DNA of 64,000 bases from Zanthoxylum bungeanum (Eukaryota > Streptophyta > Magnoliopsida > Sapindales > Rutaceae), in NCBI GenBank assembly GCA_019454045.1, contig SKCR01031842.1, positions 1-64,000 on the forward strand. Reading direction: 5' to 3'. This document shows, piece after piece, positions 24,125 to 38,559 of this stretch (positions are counted from its first letter, which is position 1; each line of letters opens with the position of its first letter). The notes beneath the pieces are model-generated. The model was not told where the DNA came from and did not search any database. It saw only the letters and a program-made list of their open reading frames with translations. The position numbers were made by a program, and so were the translations under genes.

Positions 24125-26030
24125 TGTTGGGGTTTTGGGCGAAGGGCGCGACGGAAGCGTTGTTCAGGCAAAATCGTAATTTTAAAACTTTTTAAATTAC
24201 AGAATAAATTATTCAATATCCAATATGATTAATTTATTCATATTTCACCTAATCATATTTATTCGATAATAATAATGACATAAATAGTTAAGAAACATCG
24301 CGAAACTTTTACGAAAATGTTTTTCCGCAAAATGACATATAACGCGTTTTTAATCGAACCGGCCACCCAATGCACATGAGGGCTTCCCAGGTCAACCTCA
24401 AAATTACTAGGGAAGTTCATGGGCTGCCCGAACAGTGACTAATTCACTGTTTGGGTAGCCGTCACCCGGTTGGCTCAAACGTCACCCAGTAACATCATTT
24501 TTCACCATTTTCGGTTATTTCAACTCCGAAATAGTTTCCGAAAATTTTTCCAATACCCAAAACACATCCAATACATTTAAAAGACATATTTTTCATCAAA
24601 AAAATTCCAGATTTTTGAGGTCAAAACAGTGAGCAAAAACGGTTCACTTTTCATGCTTAAATCCAATTTTATCACAAGATTAATCAAATTAATCTTACAC
24701 TAAAGAAGTCCCACCACAAATAAAGAACTCTAGAACAATTCTAGGTTATTTTAGAGTGGCTCAACAACTCTAGAATGGCAACCAAGTTGTCCAACAACAA
24801 ATTGAACCTAAATTACCTTAATCTAGTTCAATATATATTTACACATGCTACTAGCTTCAATATATACTTTTCATGCTTCACTTTTCATATTAGAACGACC
24901 AAAATTTTCCCGGCATGTGTAAATTCGTTTACAGATTAAACGATTCAAATTAACTAATTTAATCCTATAAAATATTATGAATAATCAGTATTATTCATAA
25001 CGTGTTGCCCAAGTGCTCAACGAGTACACTTCATATTGTGGGACTCTCTAAGTTTAGGTTTATCCGTCACAGAATCCAATTTCGTGTCCATAATTCACCC
25101 ACTCATGAATTATGACGATTACGGATAATCTCGCTAAACTATGCAAGTCGAGGTCATTACATACATATAATCCATCCGTCACAGGCTATCCATATTATAC
25201 TTGGGATATAGATAAAAACGTCAAATTCTTTCGGTATAATATAGTCGACTTTCAATTTACGATCTATAAATAACACTCGGAACAAGCTTCCGAAGTTATA
25301 CCACGACCATGGATTTACTAGATCGTAAACACGTGAGGATACATATGCCCTGTACATAGGACTAACGGATTCTATCTTGATACGCACATGATATCATGAG
25401 CATTAGTCCACAGCCAACGAACATGCAGAGGTCTGATCTAAATAGATCGGTGATGTGACTGCCATCAAAGTGTGGAGGATAACTCATATATCCACAGTGG
25501 TATCTCAAGTCCAATGACCACTATGCTCGCTCAACTCGAGAAGATTCCTATTGACGTTGGTGTACCATCTATTAGGAAATCTTCAGTGAGTCGTTCAGTG
25601 TTTATCAAATAAACACCTACATGTCTATACAAGTCTCCCGAGACTCATGGTTCATTCGGATAAACCATCGGACCAAGTCACGATATACAATATGTACTGG
25701 TCTCAGTGGATTTTACTAACCGACCCGTGTTAGTAAATCTTGACCAGGAACTTTATTTAAGGATATACATCTTATAGTGCACTTCCCAATGTCAATTACA
25801 AACTACGTTGTAACTGCGCACTACATTGTAAATCCTAGGGTCTTTGTCTAATATACATGTATCACTAAACAAGATTTAGTTTCAATCTAATCGTAATTAG
25901 ATCGAATATGTGTATAAAAGACAAGAGGTGCTACCATTAAATAAGTAATATTATGGAAAAATAAATGTTCGTATTTATGAATTTGACATAAATATGATCC
26001 GGATTGGCACTCTGAGCACCAACCCTAACA
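24125..26030 (-). repeat. Copia B 5' LTR (1906 bp, internal deletion)
   Basis: It matches the left copy over both ends but jumps at about 24855-24890 from the AGCTTC segment to the ATTAGAACGACC segment, losing roughly 0.6 kb including the C19 tract and the TATA region. The promoter end of this element is therefore damaged. Confidence 0.93.
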
Positions 26031-26082
26031 GATAGGATAACTTATTCCCTGCCGGTAGCATCTTCGGAAGGGGATTGTTATA
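26031..26082 (+). repeat. Gypsy 5' LTR, terminal part
   Basis: It resumes after copia B with the repeated GATAG and ends near GGGATTGTTATA, just before the PBS. Confidence 0.75.
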
Positions 26083-29000
26083 AATATGGTATCGGAGCAT
26101 GGTCTAGGAAGTCAGTGACTGCAGTGGGTAAAATACTGAGGTCTTGTATACGCAGTATGCCCGAGATACCCTTATGCGAGGCACTACCTCTCCAATATCT
26201 AATTCTCGAGTACATCTTCAATTCTTATAGAAGGTTAGTAAGAATTCCCAAAGCTATATGAATATTTTTCCTAATGAAAGTGACTATAATCCTTGTTCTT
26301 GTTGAGAATCCTTCTATATTCATCTTGGGTTATTATCAGAAATTCAGGGCAAGTTATGAAATAAATTGTAAAGTTTTAAGAATATCCACCCAGAGGGGAT
26401 TAAAAAGAGAAAAGTATAAGAAATAAAAGGAATGATGTACATATGATTAAAGCAACCAGAGGCAATAAGAGGTGGAGATACAAAATTAGATAATAAAGAA
26501 AATGTCAACGCTTATAGTAGTAAGGAGAATATAATAAGCCTGAGCAAGAATAAAAATGTCAGGTAAACCTAAGTAAGATTTATTCCCTCAGAAAATTCAT
26601 TTTAATAGATCAAATAGCCTTTGAGTACCTCGTATAGATAGCAAGTTTCCCGTATAACAAGGATAATCAGAAAGATAAAAGAAGCAAGAAATTGATTTAG
26701 TTGTGGAAATTTCTAATAGACTTGAGATACCAAAAAGGACGTAGAGATTCTAGACACCCAAACCCAGACTCGTAAGCAACTAATATGAATGTCCTAAGGA
26801 AAAATGACCAGTTGTCTTAACCAAGAAATTCGATATGGATAAGACCCTGACCTACCCAGATCTTAACACTTCAGTAATCCCGGTTGAGGAAATTGTCCTG
26901 ATGGAGTCTATCTCATACCTATCTTAATATAAGTAATAGACTCTATCAGGACAAAGAATACCAGAACGAGAACGGTGATATCCGTTGAGATGTGAAATTC
27001 TTGTCCCATCCTTAACTATCATAGATAAAGATAACCATAAGGAAGCCCTACGATGGTATATCCTAAGACAGAAATAGAAAATGTTGAGAGATAGATCACC
27101 TAAAAAGGTCCAAGGAAGTTTCTGAAGTTAGAAAGAAGAGAACCCGACATATTTCAAGAATCTAGGCAAGTTAGCACGAGGCTTGCAGTACTAGTAGAAG
27201 TCCACAAAATAGACCAAACATAGTAGAAAACCCATATGGACATAAGAAACAGACTCATTAGATTGGAGACACTCAAGAGTCAACGAAAGTACCAGTATGG
27301 ACAGTAGGATTAAATGTCATAACTGTAACCTATAGAAAAAGCAGAGGTCTAGAAAGAAGCCAATAAGAATGAACCACAACTAGCCTCGGTGGCATAGCTT
27401 GGAGCCAAGAGATAGGTTATGGAAATAAATAATATAAATGGGTGCGAAAAGTAACAAGGAAGTTCAGTACATATAGTAGCACAAATAACGTAGCTTAAAG
27501 ACCGTAACGTAAGTGGAGACCTTTGAATAGTTAATAAAAATTATGGAACCCTAAGGTATGGAGAAGTCGATGCAGACCCCAACAGAATGAATGATAATTC
27601 TTCTCTCCAGTAGCCTTACTCTAGTAAATATATAGACACTTAACGAGACCATCACTGAGTTTAAATAATTAACAATAGTGTGTATTCTCATATCTCTATG
27701 GGAAGCATGTATTCACCCCCAACTTAGAGCCCAGTAAGGATTTGAATAAGTAAAGAGAAACATCTGACAGGATAGACAAGTCACGAAACAGCAAGATAGC
27801 CGAACCAAGAAGTTCAATATGACCTAGATAAGAATCATAAGATAGTAATATTTGGTATGAGATAGAATTATTTGAATTCACAATAAGTCTAGTCGAATCT
27901 AGAAGTGATAACCCACCTTATTATAGAACTAACAGCCTTCAAGAATGTAAAGACTCAAAGAAGTAAAGAACCAGAGTAAGCAACGCATATAGCGACCTTC
28001 AGGAGGAAGATATACGACTTATACAAAGCTTTCCACCATACTAGAAAGGAAAATTTTAGTAAGAAAACAACACAAGTTCAGTAGTGATACCATAGCTTGT
28101 CGTTAAATATAGAGCTTCTAGAGAGGTAATGACTTAAGAGGTTTAGGAAAATGAGATAAGGAGGAAATACTTATGACCATAAAGATAGGATACATGACTG
28201 ATAAGGCCTTTTGATAAGGCAAAGATTCATTACACCACTAGGAAATTTAAGTAATAGAGCAAAGCTTTGAAAGGAAAAATAACAAAGAGAGCATGGTAGG
28301 ATTTTGAGAGAGCATGAGCCCTGAAGAGATTCTCAATAAAGGACAGTATGACTAATAGTCGGAAATGAGTCAGGAGTAAAGTTGAAGGAGACAATTTAAA
28401 TAGTTACTAGCAGTAGTACCTTAGTGCGGGAACCAATATCGAATATGTAAATATGGAATCCCAGGATTATAAATGAGCAGCATGTGCAACTGCAATATGC
28501 ATAGCTTATGAGACTACCACAATCGGAAAAGACTTCAGGACCAACCCCACCCTCCCAACCCTTGTTAGACAACGATAGTAATGATGGACCACGATGTTCA
28601 TCATGTTGATATTACTAGAAAAAGGTGAATTTGTAGGGTAGTAGAGTATCATATAAGGTAGGGTAAGAGACATTTAAAAGATAATAGCCTTCGGATAAGA
28701 AAACTGAGACATAAAACATGGAAACTTCAGTCAGAGTATAAGAGAAGAAGAGAACTGGAAAAGAACTCTAAGTAAAAGATTTGAAGGAGGAACTGTCGAG
28801 ATAAAATAATGAAAAGAAGAAGCATTAGTCAAGCGATGTCAGGAATAACTGAAAGTGGGATATCCTAGTGTGCAACCAAGTAAGGAACACAAGGCGGTGT
28901 GAAAGACGGTTAACCAGATTTATACTAACAATGAATTTAGAGTATGAGAATTAACTAGAACCGAATCGCCAAAGTTGACGTTAATAACAAGGAATACCAT

Positions 29001-30044
29001 TTAAGCACAAATAAATATATTGTTAAGCCATCGAGAAACAACAATAGTAAAATAGAAGTACATGAAGAATTTGACTATGAACCATGAGGCCCTAAGTCCC
29101 ACAGATTGGCAGAGATATGAGAACTTGAAGGACAGAGCCCATAAGCAGTTGGAGCTTAGCGAGGAGAAAAATATAGAGTTAAATAGTTAAGTTATAAGAA
29201 GGAATGATAGAATAAGAGTGATTATGTGGTGCTAAGGAAATACCTAGAAGATTATTCTTTTATATAGTTACACCCAGAATGGAAGCGGGATATGAAGAAG
29301 CCTAACCAGAAAGAACACTAATATTTCTAGAGACTCGAAAGTACCAGCTAAGAAGGACCCGAAGATATAAGTATTAAGGACAAATAAGTTATTGAGCATA
29401 ACTAGAGGTCTAGAAATGAGGTTACTATAATGCATGGAGATAGTTGTAGCATGACGGTAAGTGTGGAGTACTCAGCAGAAGTTTATGGAATGAGGACAGA
29501 GAATAACCTCCCAGTCAAGAATTCAAGGGATCATTCAATAAAGCTCACAGACTTTGGTGCAGTATATGCAGACATGGCAATATGTGTTATATATAAGCAA
29601 AAGTTAAGGTAAACCGAAAAGTACGTATGTTTGCTAGCCAAATGGTAAATGATCAGCTTGGCAGAGACCTTAGTTATTAAGTCAAATTGAACCCAGGTAA
29701 TGCAGAATACTTACAGTAGAGTAAGAGTTCACGCAGAAAAATTTGAATACATCCCCAGTTATGCCTTCCAAATCATGGCATACAAGGTTCAACATGATAA
29801 TTACATTGCCATATGGTATAATAACAGCGTATGGAAGATCGTCGGGAAGTAGTGTGATATAGTTGATGAAGTAGAGGTGGTTACGAGAATACAGTTAGTT
29901 GAAAGAGGGTGGCCTAGGAAATAACGTGTGAATCTGACGACTTGTGGTAAGATATTCAGTATTAAGAATCTCAAGCCTATACAAATTTCAGAATTCCAAT
30001 CCTAAAGAGGATTCGAGGACGAATCCTATTTAGGGGGTAAAAAA
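26083..30044 (+). pseudogene. Gypsy internal region, severely decayed gag-pol
   Basis: It opens with the PBS TGGTATCGGAGC (26087-26098, one mismatch to iMet type) and closes with TTCGAGGACGAATCC and AGGGGGTAA (30011-30040), the conserved end of Tekay/Del-type gypsy polyproteins and their PPT. In between I find no frame longer than about 60 codons and no RT or integrase motif that I would vouch for. Length (about 4 kb) is short for a full gag-pol. Confidence 0.7.
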
Positions 30045-31779
30045 AATAACAGCCAGGTAAATTCCGACGACTGCTATGTTATAGGTGGTATAATACGTGA
30101 TAAAAATCATGCTCAAGTGTGTATGTGCTCGTGAATTACTTTCCGAACATTCGGTGAATTCTTTGCAGTTTCGATACAAAACTCACTTTCGGTCTACTCC
30201 GGATAGCCTTTAGTATCTGGACCATAAAATTTTCATATGATCTCTAATGTTTATGAATTTTATGTCGTCGGAACTCTAAGAGTGAGACCGACAACTTCTG
30301 CATTGGATATTTTTCCAAATTCGAATAAAGAGTAGGTCAAAAATTAGGATTTCTGTAACTGCTGTAGTAAATTTCGAGGATGATCTAGAATTGGGTGAGG
30401 TGGCATTATCTTAGCCACTCATGCCAAACAAAAATTAGCCATATGACTATAAATAAAAATACTATTCATCATCTTCCTTGCTCCTTGAAGGCAAGATTTT
30501 TGGACTTAAAATAATCCCAAATTGTTTTATTTTCTCATGTCAAAAGATGAAGGAAAAATGGACGATTCCAACTCCTCTTCATGCAAGTAAGCTTTCTTTT
30601 CTTCTTCCTTCCTCTAATATTGAGTTTATGACATGAATCGTTTTCCTCAAATTCGCACATGGAAGAACCCTAGAATTCATTTTATCATTTTAGCTTTGAC
30701 CAAGTTATAAACATGCCTAATTATGTATTTCATGATAGTTTAAGAATGGAAGTAGCATTATTTTATGAAATGCCAATTTTTCCCAAAATGAGGCATTGGC
30801 CAAATTATGCATGTGATATGGGTTGAGTTTTTGTTGTTTTGATAATGAATGGTATGGTTTATGTTTGGGTTGATGATATGGGATGAATTTGGATTTATGT
30901 TGAAGATTAAATGGTGGTGTTGAAATTACCTTGGGTGTTTTTATTGGAAGAGTTGATGTTTGGCCCTGAAATTAGGCTAGCGTCGGGACGTGTAACCAGA
31001 AGAAGCTCTCTGCCTCGGGTCTGGTCGTGTGGGCGTCGCGACGCTAAACGTTTGGAATCATGAAGCGAATCATGAGGGTGCTCTCTGCCTTGGGTCTGAT
31101 CATGTAGGAGTCGCGACGCGCAACACTTGGCATCGCGACGCGTAACAAGAAGATGCCTCTGCCTCAGGTCTGGCCTAGTGAGAGTCGCAATGCGCAACAT
31201 CTGGCATTGCGATGCGTACCCTTTTCTCAATACCGATTTTAGCCATTCTAATTTAATCCTAGGATGTGAGAGGCCACCCTTAGGGTTTCGTATCGACATA
31301 TACACACATATTATGTCATGTCACAAGAATAATATACCATGTAGCGATAATAGTTAGTGAAACGAGAGGCTTAATCTAGTTCCAAAGTATATTTCTCAAC
31401 TTATGTACTAATTAGGGTTATCGATTATAGATTATTGATAAGAACCGTAATTCTCTTCAATGAAGTGAAGTAGTGCCAACCAAATTCCAAATCAGTGAGT
31501 GAAACTTTCTTTTTCAAGATGATATTTACTTTCTGTTTTGATTTGAGACTTACTTTTACGCACATCAGGGTGTTAGCCAAGCTTATTTTAGTTGCTTTCT
31601 GAATGTGAATGTTTTAAGAAGTGTTGATTTTACAAGTATGATTCTTATGATTTCTGGAGGCATGGGGGAAAAACCCACCTCAGATGTGACTTCTGGAATT
31701 GACGGTTATTGGAATTGATGGGTATAACATGTGCACATGTAGATCAGGACTATGGGATGGCGATACGTAACGTCCCTAG
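30045..31779 (+). repeat. Gypsy 3' LTR, first part
   Basis: Matches 14886-16500 of the 5' LTR, including the CG-rich array. Interrupted at 31779 by copia C inside a GGGGACG-type repeat. Confidence 0.88.
30970..31215. repeat. CG-rich tandem array, 3' LTR copy
   Basis: Counterpart of 15837-16085, with cores such as GTCGCGACGC and decayed forms such as CATTGCGATGCG. Confidence 0.82.
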
Positions 31780-34252
31780 TGTTAGGGTTGGTGCTCGGAA
31801 TGCTAATCCGGATCGTGTTTATGTCTGATTCATGAATACGAACAATTCTTTTTTCCACAATATTATTTATTTATGGTAGTACTTCTTGATTTTATATACA
31901 TATTCGATCTAATTACGATTAGATTGAAACTATATGATTTAGTGATATGTATATATTAGACAAAGACCCGATAATATATTATGTAGTGAGCAGTTACAAA
32001 GTAGTTTGTAATTGACATTGGGAAGTGTCACTACTAGAAGTATATTATCAAATAAAGTTTATGGTCAAGATTTACTGACACGATTCGGTTAGTAAAATCC
32101 GCTGAGACCAGTACATGTCGTATATCGAGACTTGGTCCGATGGTTTATCCCAATGAACCATGAGTCTTGGGAGACTCGTATAGACATGTAGGTGTTTAAT
32201 TGATAAACATTGAATGACTCACCGAAGATTTCCTAATAGATGGTACACCAACGTCAATAGGAATCTTCTCGAGTCTTGAGATACCACTGTGGATATATGA
32301 GATATCCTCCACACTTTGATGGCAGTCACGTCACAGATCTATTTAGATCAGACCTCTGCCTGTTCATTGGGTGTGGACTGATGCCCATGATATCCTGTGA
32401 GTATCAGATAGAATCCATTAGTTCTGCGTACAAGGCATAAGTATCATGTACGTATTTACGATCTAATAAATCCATGGTCGGGGTATACTTCGGAAGCGAG
32501 TTCCGAGTTTTATTTAGAGATCGTAAATTTAAAAGTCGACTATATTATACCTTAGGGATTTGACGTTCTTATCTATATCCCCGGTATAATATTCATAGCC
32601 TGCGACAGAGGGATTATACGTATGCAATGACCTGAACTTCCATAGTTTAGAGAGATTATCCGTGGTCGTCATAATTCATGAGTGAGTGAATTATGGACAT
32701 GAAATTTGATTTTGTGACGGATAAACCTAAACTTAGAGAGTCCCACAATATGAAGTGTAATTGTTGAGCACTTGGGCAACACGTTATGAATAATATAGAT
32801 TATTCATAATACTTCACCGAATTAAATGAGTTAATTCGAATCGTTTAAATGGTTAAACAAAAATACATGCATTAAGGGCATTTTGGTCAATTAATAATTA
32901 ATATGTATTTGTATTTGATACAAAATTTGATTTGATATATATTAATTAATTATCAAATGAGATTTTGACACATGTTATTAATATATGTGTTTTGTTATTA
33001 ATGTAAATAAAAATACATATATAGATATTTATATTAATTAATTATTTAGTTATTTAATTGTTAAATAATTAAATAATTAGAAATTAAATATCCTATCCAT
33101 AAGTGATAATTAGTATGATAAATGGTGAGATATTATTGGTAACAAATTGCATGATTTCTTAAGCTTGAAGAATTCAAATTGAATTTGAATTCTTTAAATG
33201 TGATTAAATAAATTAAAACTACCATTTTGCCCCCCAAGTTCGTTTTTACCCTAGTATATAAAGTGAAAATTTTTATTTTTCTCTTTCATTAGAAGCCTTG
33301 GTCGAAACATCCTCCATGGAAAAGCTCCCAAAATATTTCTTGAAGAAACTTGAGAAAAAATGATGCAAGAAGAAAGCTTAAGGAAATAAGGAGATTTTGA
33401 GGTAATCTTTAATATTCTTAAGCTTAGAAAGTTTGTTTCTTGTTCTTGAGCATCTAGAATAGTTCTAGGGTTTCTTCCTTTTTTATATTTTGGGGATTTT
33501 TGATTTGGAGGATGGATTTGGAGGCTAGATGCATGTGTGAAGTTAGATTGGATAATATTAGTGTAATATTAGTTCAATTTTGTCATTTGATGACTTGTTG
33601 CCATTCTAGAGTGTTATGACCACTCTTGTAACTCCTAGAATTTTTCTTGAGTTCTTCATTTGTGGTGACTTTGGTTGGTGTAAGTATTAATATGATTAAT
33701 GTTGAGAAAATTGGATTTAAAGCATGAATAATGATATTTTTAATTACCAAATAAGATCTGGAGTTTCTATGATTTTGGTGATGAAAATTATGTTGTATGA
33801 ATGTATTGGATGTGTTTTGGGCATTGGAACAATTGCCCGAAATTATTTCAGAGCTGAAATATGTGAAAACAGTGAAAATGGCGTTACCGGGTGAGTTTTG
33901 GGCTTACCGAGTGTCCGCTGTCCAAACAGTGAATTGGTCACTGTTCGGGCAGCCCATGAACTGTCCAGGTACTATTGGGGCTTACCTGGGAATCCCTCAT
34001 GTGTATTGGTTGGTCGGTTCAGACAAAAACACGTTTTATACCATTTTGCGGAAAACTTTTTTGTAAAAGTTTCACAATGTTTCTAACCTATTTATGTCGT
34101 TATTTGATATCGAATAAATATGTTTAGGTGAAATACGAATGAATTATTCATATTGGATATTAATAATTTATTTGGTAATTTTAAAAGTTTTTTAAAGTTA
34201 CAATTTCGCCCGAACCGCGAGCTTCCGCTACGCCCGCGCTAAAACCCCAACA
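31780..34252 (+). repeat. Copia C 5' LTR (2473 bp)
   Basis: From TGTTAGGGTTGGTGC to AAAACCCCAACA, with a TATA box at 33255-33263. Confidence 0.94.
33255..33263 (+). promoter_or_regulatory. LTR TATA box of copia C
   Basis: TATATAAAG; the same sequence is at 40055-40063 in the 3' LTR. Confidence 0.5.
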
Positions 34253-34257
34253 AAAAT

Positions 34258-34269
34258 TGGTATCATAGC
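34258..34269 (+). other. Primer-binding site of copia C
   Basis: TGGTATCATAGC, one mismatch to the iMet PBS, five bases after the LTR. Confidence 0.9.
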
Positions 34270-37200
34270 GGGTCTAATCCTTCATCCATTACATTTGTCA
34301 TGTTTGATATATGATATATAATCCAATTTTGATATTTACACATGCATGTAATTTAGATGTTTCTTAACTTTTCGGTTCTACGTTAACGGAAGACATAATG
34401 CAGATTTAATGGTTAGGTTAAGTTAAGTTAAGTTTTTCCCAGGTAGAATTATACTGTTGAAAAATTGATCTAGATTAAAATCTACATTTGATGTAGAGTA
34501 GAACCCTTTTTAGGAATATCCCTGCTTAAATAAGGCATTAAAGTAACTAGTATCAGGAATACTTATTTCTTGGTCCGCCTTATCAGTACGGATGCAAATG
34601 ATTTCCTGATGTTGTAGTTGTATCATGCCAAAGTTGTGCAATTATGGCTGATGGTAGTTCATTTGCACCGGTAGAACTTATATGATAAGAGACAAATTCA
34701 AGTGAAAGTGGAAATCCTGACCGTGCCAAAGCTGTCAGGACTACATCGGTAGCTTGAGTTTGTCACTGACAAATGAATCCTTGATACACCTCCTTGTGAA
34801 TGTGCCAAAGCTGTCATAACGAGAAATGATCATGACCAAAATCAAGAGCCACAGTGAGTGTGATTGGCAATGAGTTGTCTACCTATGAATATACGTAGGC
34901 GAGAACGTGCCAAAGCAGTGAGTCAAAATATATTCATGAGGTCCACTTCTCACTATGAAATTCAATTTAATTATTGGATTCACGTTTTCCATTGGGGATT
35001 ACGGTATTATGTAAAGTAGTGGGAGGCACTGCTGGGTTAAAAATTCATAACTAAGGCAATGTGTAATATTATGAAAATTACCGAGTATGTTTCCTTTATT
35101 CTATTGTGTATATAGAATTAAACTTCTAATCCACTGCATGCATATTTATCTATATGTTTTCTGACTTCACTTATGGTTGCAGATTTCTAGAATAGGTTAT
35201 AGATTTAGAGTAGACTTGGGTATTGTTAGATTAGTCAAAACCATCGGGAGCTGTTGTTCCGATTTTCTTGAAAAATCAAGATGGTTAGTGACTTAGTTTA
35301 TAAGTCACGATAGATAATCTAAATAGATATCCATTTTAGGATATAATAGTCTAGAGAGAATAGTTTCTTTTACGGTAAGAATTGACGTGAATTAAATCAT
35401 GTCTCGAGATTCTTGACTGGCATTAAGAAAATCACATTAGATATTTGTTTATCTGATAATGACGTTTCTTAGCTTTAATGACCCTTAGAGGTAATATGTC
35501 TGACACAGTTTGCTAATCAATTATTTACAATTGTTGTGAATAGTTGAAGGCAAATTATAAAGCTAAAGAAATGAGATGTGTATAGTTGTGTATAGAGAAT
35601 ATTAATTCTCACAATACGACAACTATAGGTATTGGATACCGGATCTCCCGTCTATTTATTTAAGATATTGTTTAATGATTGTTTTGATATTTGATATCAG
35701 AACTTGTGACTATTGGATAGTTACTTGTTCTTTATAAACATTTATTACACATTTTAATATGACTAGTAGTGTCATTGATATAGAGATAAACATTAAGAAA
35801 AATATTTGGTTAAGTAAATAACTTAGAACAATGCTTTATGAGATTTTATCACTTAAGCATTATATGCTTATTTCGTATGGTAAAGGATGGTCTGATACGA
35901 GATCACACCATATATACTTATCCATTTAATGAATATTGTATTCGGGGAGTGATTAAATCTCATTTAACCAATGATTTTCATTGGACCACAGACTTGTTAA
36001 ACTAATACAATGGATGTATGTAGGTTAATGAATTATAAATTGCCTTGGATAGTTTTCTTTACTTCGTAACTTAGTTAATGAGTTGTCATGACTTAGTTAC
36101 GTGTTTCTAAAAGAATACATATTAAACGTTTTGAATGGTTCGAGAACTTTCAATATTTTCTGATGAAACATGAATAGAATATTTTGAATGGTTCAAAGAT
36201 TTTCGATCTGAAGTTTTGAAAATTGTATCTTTAAAATTCATCATGATTCTTTAAATTATTCAAAGATGTTTGATATGAACAAACATATGAATTTATGGTA
36301 ATTATTTCTAACGTTATTTAATGAATATGATTCTTGCTCAATATTATTCTTCTACGATTCCATCATGATGGAATTGATCAGTGGGAGAAATCGAATCTTA
36401 TATGATTTGATTCGTTTGATATTGAGTGTTACCGAATTAGTTTTAATAATCTTGGGGATATACTCCAGTAACACTAATTCATCATTTTAATTAATGTTCC
36501 ATTAGTTTCTACAGTTACGTATATGATATATATATGTAGAAAATTTGAATCTTGAAAAGTTTGAGATTTGAATCTTTCTTTTGTATAATGGTTATATAAT
36601 TGAAAGTACTTGCGCCTAAGAGGTACAAGCAAAAGTTTATCATTTATTCTATTTAATAGAATATTGTATTCTATTTGATAGAATATCTTTTCTATGATCC
36701 CGAGTAATAAAATTATTTTATTACTTGGTGTGTAACATCGGATGTTGACCATTATAGAAAAGACCCGACTTATTGAAGTCAAATGGGAGAGTGATAAACT
36801 ATAAATGGAACTACGTAATTAATAAGATGAAGAGACCCTTAGACATCTTCCATATAAGTCCAATAGGATGTCAGAATCATTTACGAAGTATTTGATACTT
36901 AATGGTTCTGTTGTTTTCTTATCGAAGAAAATTATCCTATAACTTATAGTGGGAGCGATATTTGATATCGATTTCGGAAGTTAGCATTAAACCATAGACC
37001 TAAGATTGTTCATAGCTTACTACGATCAAGTTTGGAACTTGATTGAGCTATTGTTATGAATCGTTTATAAAATGTGCAAATGGTTTGCACATCAAAAGCA
37101 AAGTGAGCTTGTTAAAGGTTTGACCTTTATAGTATGACAGTGAGAAATATTATACTCAACAATATATTGTACATTTTGATGAAACATGTCTCTAGTCACA

Positions 37201-38545
37201 TTAATTGAACAATTAAGGATCTGTTGGTTAATGTTGATATTAAACTATGTATTTTAACTAGGAATACAAAGTGGCGTTCCTGAATGGTTTCTTCAAAGAG
37301 ATCAATTGTGATTTCTTTGTTTGAAGAGTTCATTCTAGAATGGCCCTGGAGTTTGTATTCTGTTAAGATCACAGTTTGATATACCAGCTTATAGAGCCTA
37401 TTGTAGACTCAGATGAGCTTTCCGGAAATATGTGTTCTCTAATTTTGATATCAGTCAGATTGTCTGATTTTATCAAAGCATAGATAATACATATGTGATA
37501 GTAGGGTTAATGAGAGCGTACATATTTCTTTCTATTGTTAAATATAATAACGACATTATCATTATTAATGTAATAATGAGATGTTTGTGAGGTACAAATT
37601 TTACCTAAGTCTTCTTTTCTCCGTGAAAGCAGTGGGAGTAGTATCTGTTATATTTGATATAAAGTCTTATATATGATATAAAACAAGAGACTTGTGAGAT
37701 ACTCCAATTAGTCGTGCATTAGATATGATCTAATAAAGGACACCACAAGACTATTTGTGTGACAGGTAGTATAACTGTTTTACAGTTAGTGTATCTCTTG
37801 TATATAGTATTTATCTTTCGTAATGGATGATTCATTTGTCAAAAGAGAAATTGATTAAAACGCCTAGTCAATCTTATGTATCATAGGATGATGGCATAAT
37901 GTATACTATATTATGTACGATTAAAGATATCAATTTAATCGTAATTGTTACGAGTTATTTTGATACACTGTAGACCATAAGATGTGTCTTGAAACAAGTT
38001 TTTTATTATATTTGAGATATTAAGAATGAATTTCTTATTCATGGAGAATATAATCTGCAACCATTAGGATCAAATTAGTTTTGAGTCTAATTATGACATT
38101 AGATGATTTATGTCATATAAAGTCGGAAAAGATGAAGTGGGAGTGTCACAGATGATTCTACTATGTTAGTGGAATTAGTTGTAACTTATGAAGTATTGAC
38201 TTATGAAGTTACAAAGTGACCTTATAGATTAGAAGTTTTGATATTAGTATTGTGCTTGTGATTGTTTGCATAATATTTTAGATTTGATCCTTACATACAT
38301 AGACAACTCATTAGCTGTAGCAAAATATTGATGTCGCATCTGAGTCATATTGATATAACTTCGGTTATACAATATATGAATGATGTTGGCTAAGGGAAAC
38401 GATTGAGTTTGTTGGACAAACTCAATACGTTATAGCGGACCTACTTGTTATTGCCTACCTCTTGAGTGCTTGGTGAACTCTTGAGGGCCATGATTATGTG
38501 ATACACATTGAGATGTGTATATAATACTGTGGATTGTCACTAGAG
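34270..38545 (+). pseudogene. Copia C internal region, decayed gag-pol
   Basis: No long frame survives. The RT segment KVAFLNGFFKE is readable near 37267-37302, and the GAG-pre-integrase region is homologous to copia B (about 35820-36030). Many stops and frameshifts rule out function. Antisense ORFs here (for example 36474-36782) mirror one in copia B and are not genes. Confidence 0.82.
34625..34921 (+). repeat. Four-copy iterated leader motif of copia C
   Basis: GTGCCAAAGCTGTCA and variants at 34625, 34723, 34802 and 34907 (spacings 98, 79 and 105 bp). Confidence 0.85.
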
Positions 38546-38559
38546 CAAGTGGGAGAAAT
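38546..38559 (+). other. Polypurine tract of copia C
   Basis: CAAGTGGGAGAAAT directly before the 3' LTR. Confidence 0.88.

Larger units (their letters stand above)
17408..26030 (-). mobile_element. Ty1/copia element B, minus strand, inserted in the gypsy 5' LTR
   Basis: The 8.6-kb element is bounded by TGTTGG and CTAACA and by the TSD GATAG. It has LTRs at both ends, a perfect minus-strand iMet PBS at 24109-24120 and a PPT complement at 19875-19889, so it reads right to left. The family is the same as copia C. The polyprotein is unreadable as one frame but copia motifs survive. Removing it restores a continuous gypsy LTR. Confidence 0.95.

Noticed and set aside
36474..36782. 102-codon minus-strand ORF, with a close relative at 21632-21910 on the plus strand
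   Set aside because: Both are antisense to the same part of copia B/C pol; conservation follows from element homology, not from a separate gene.
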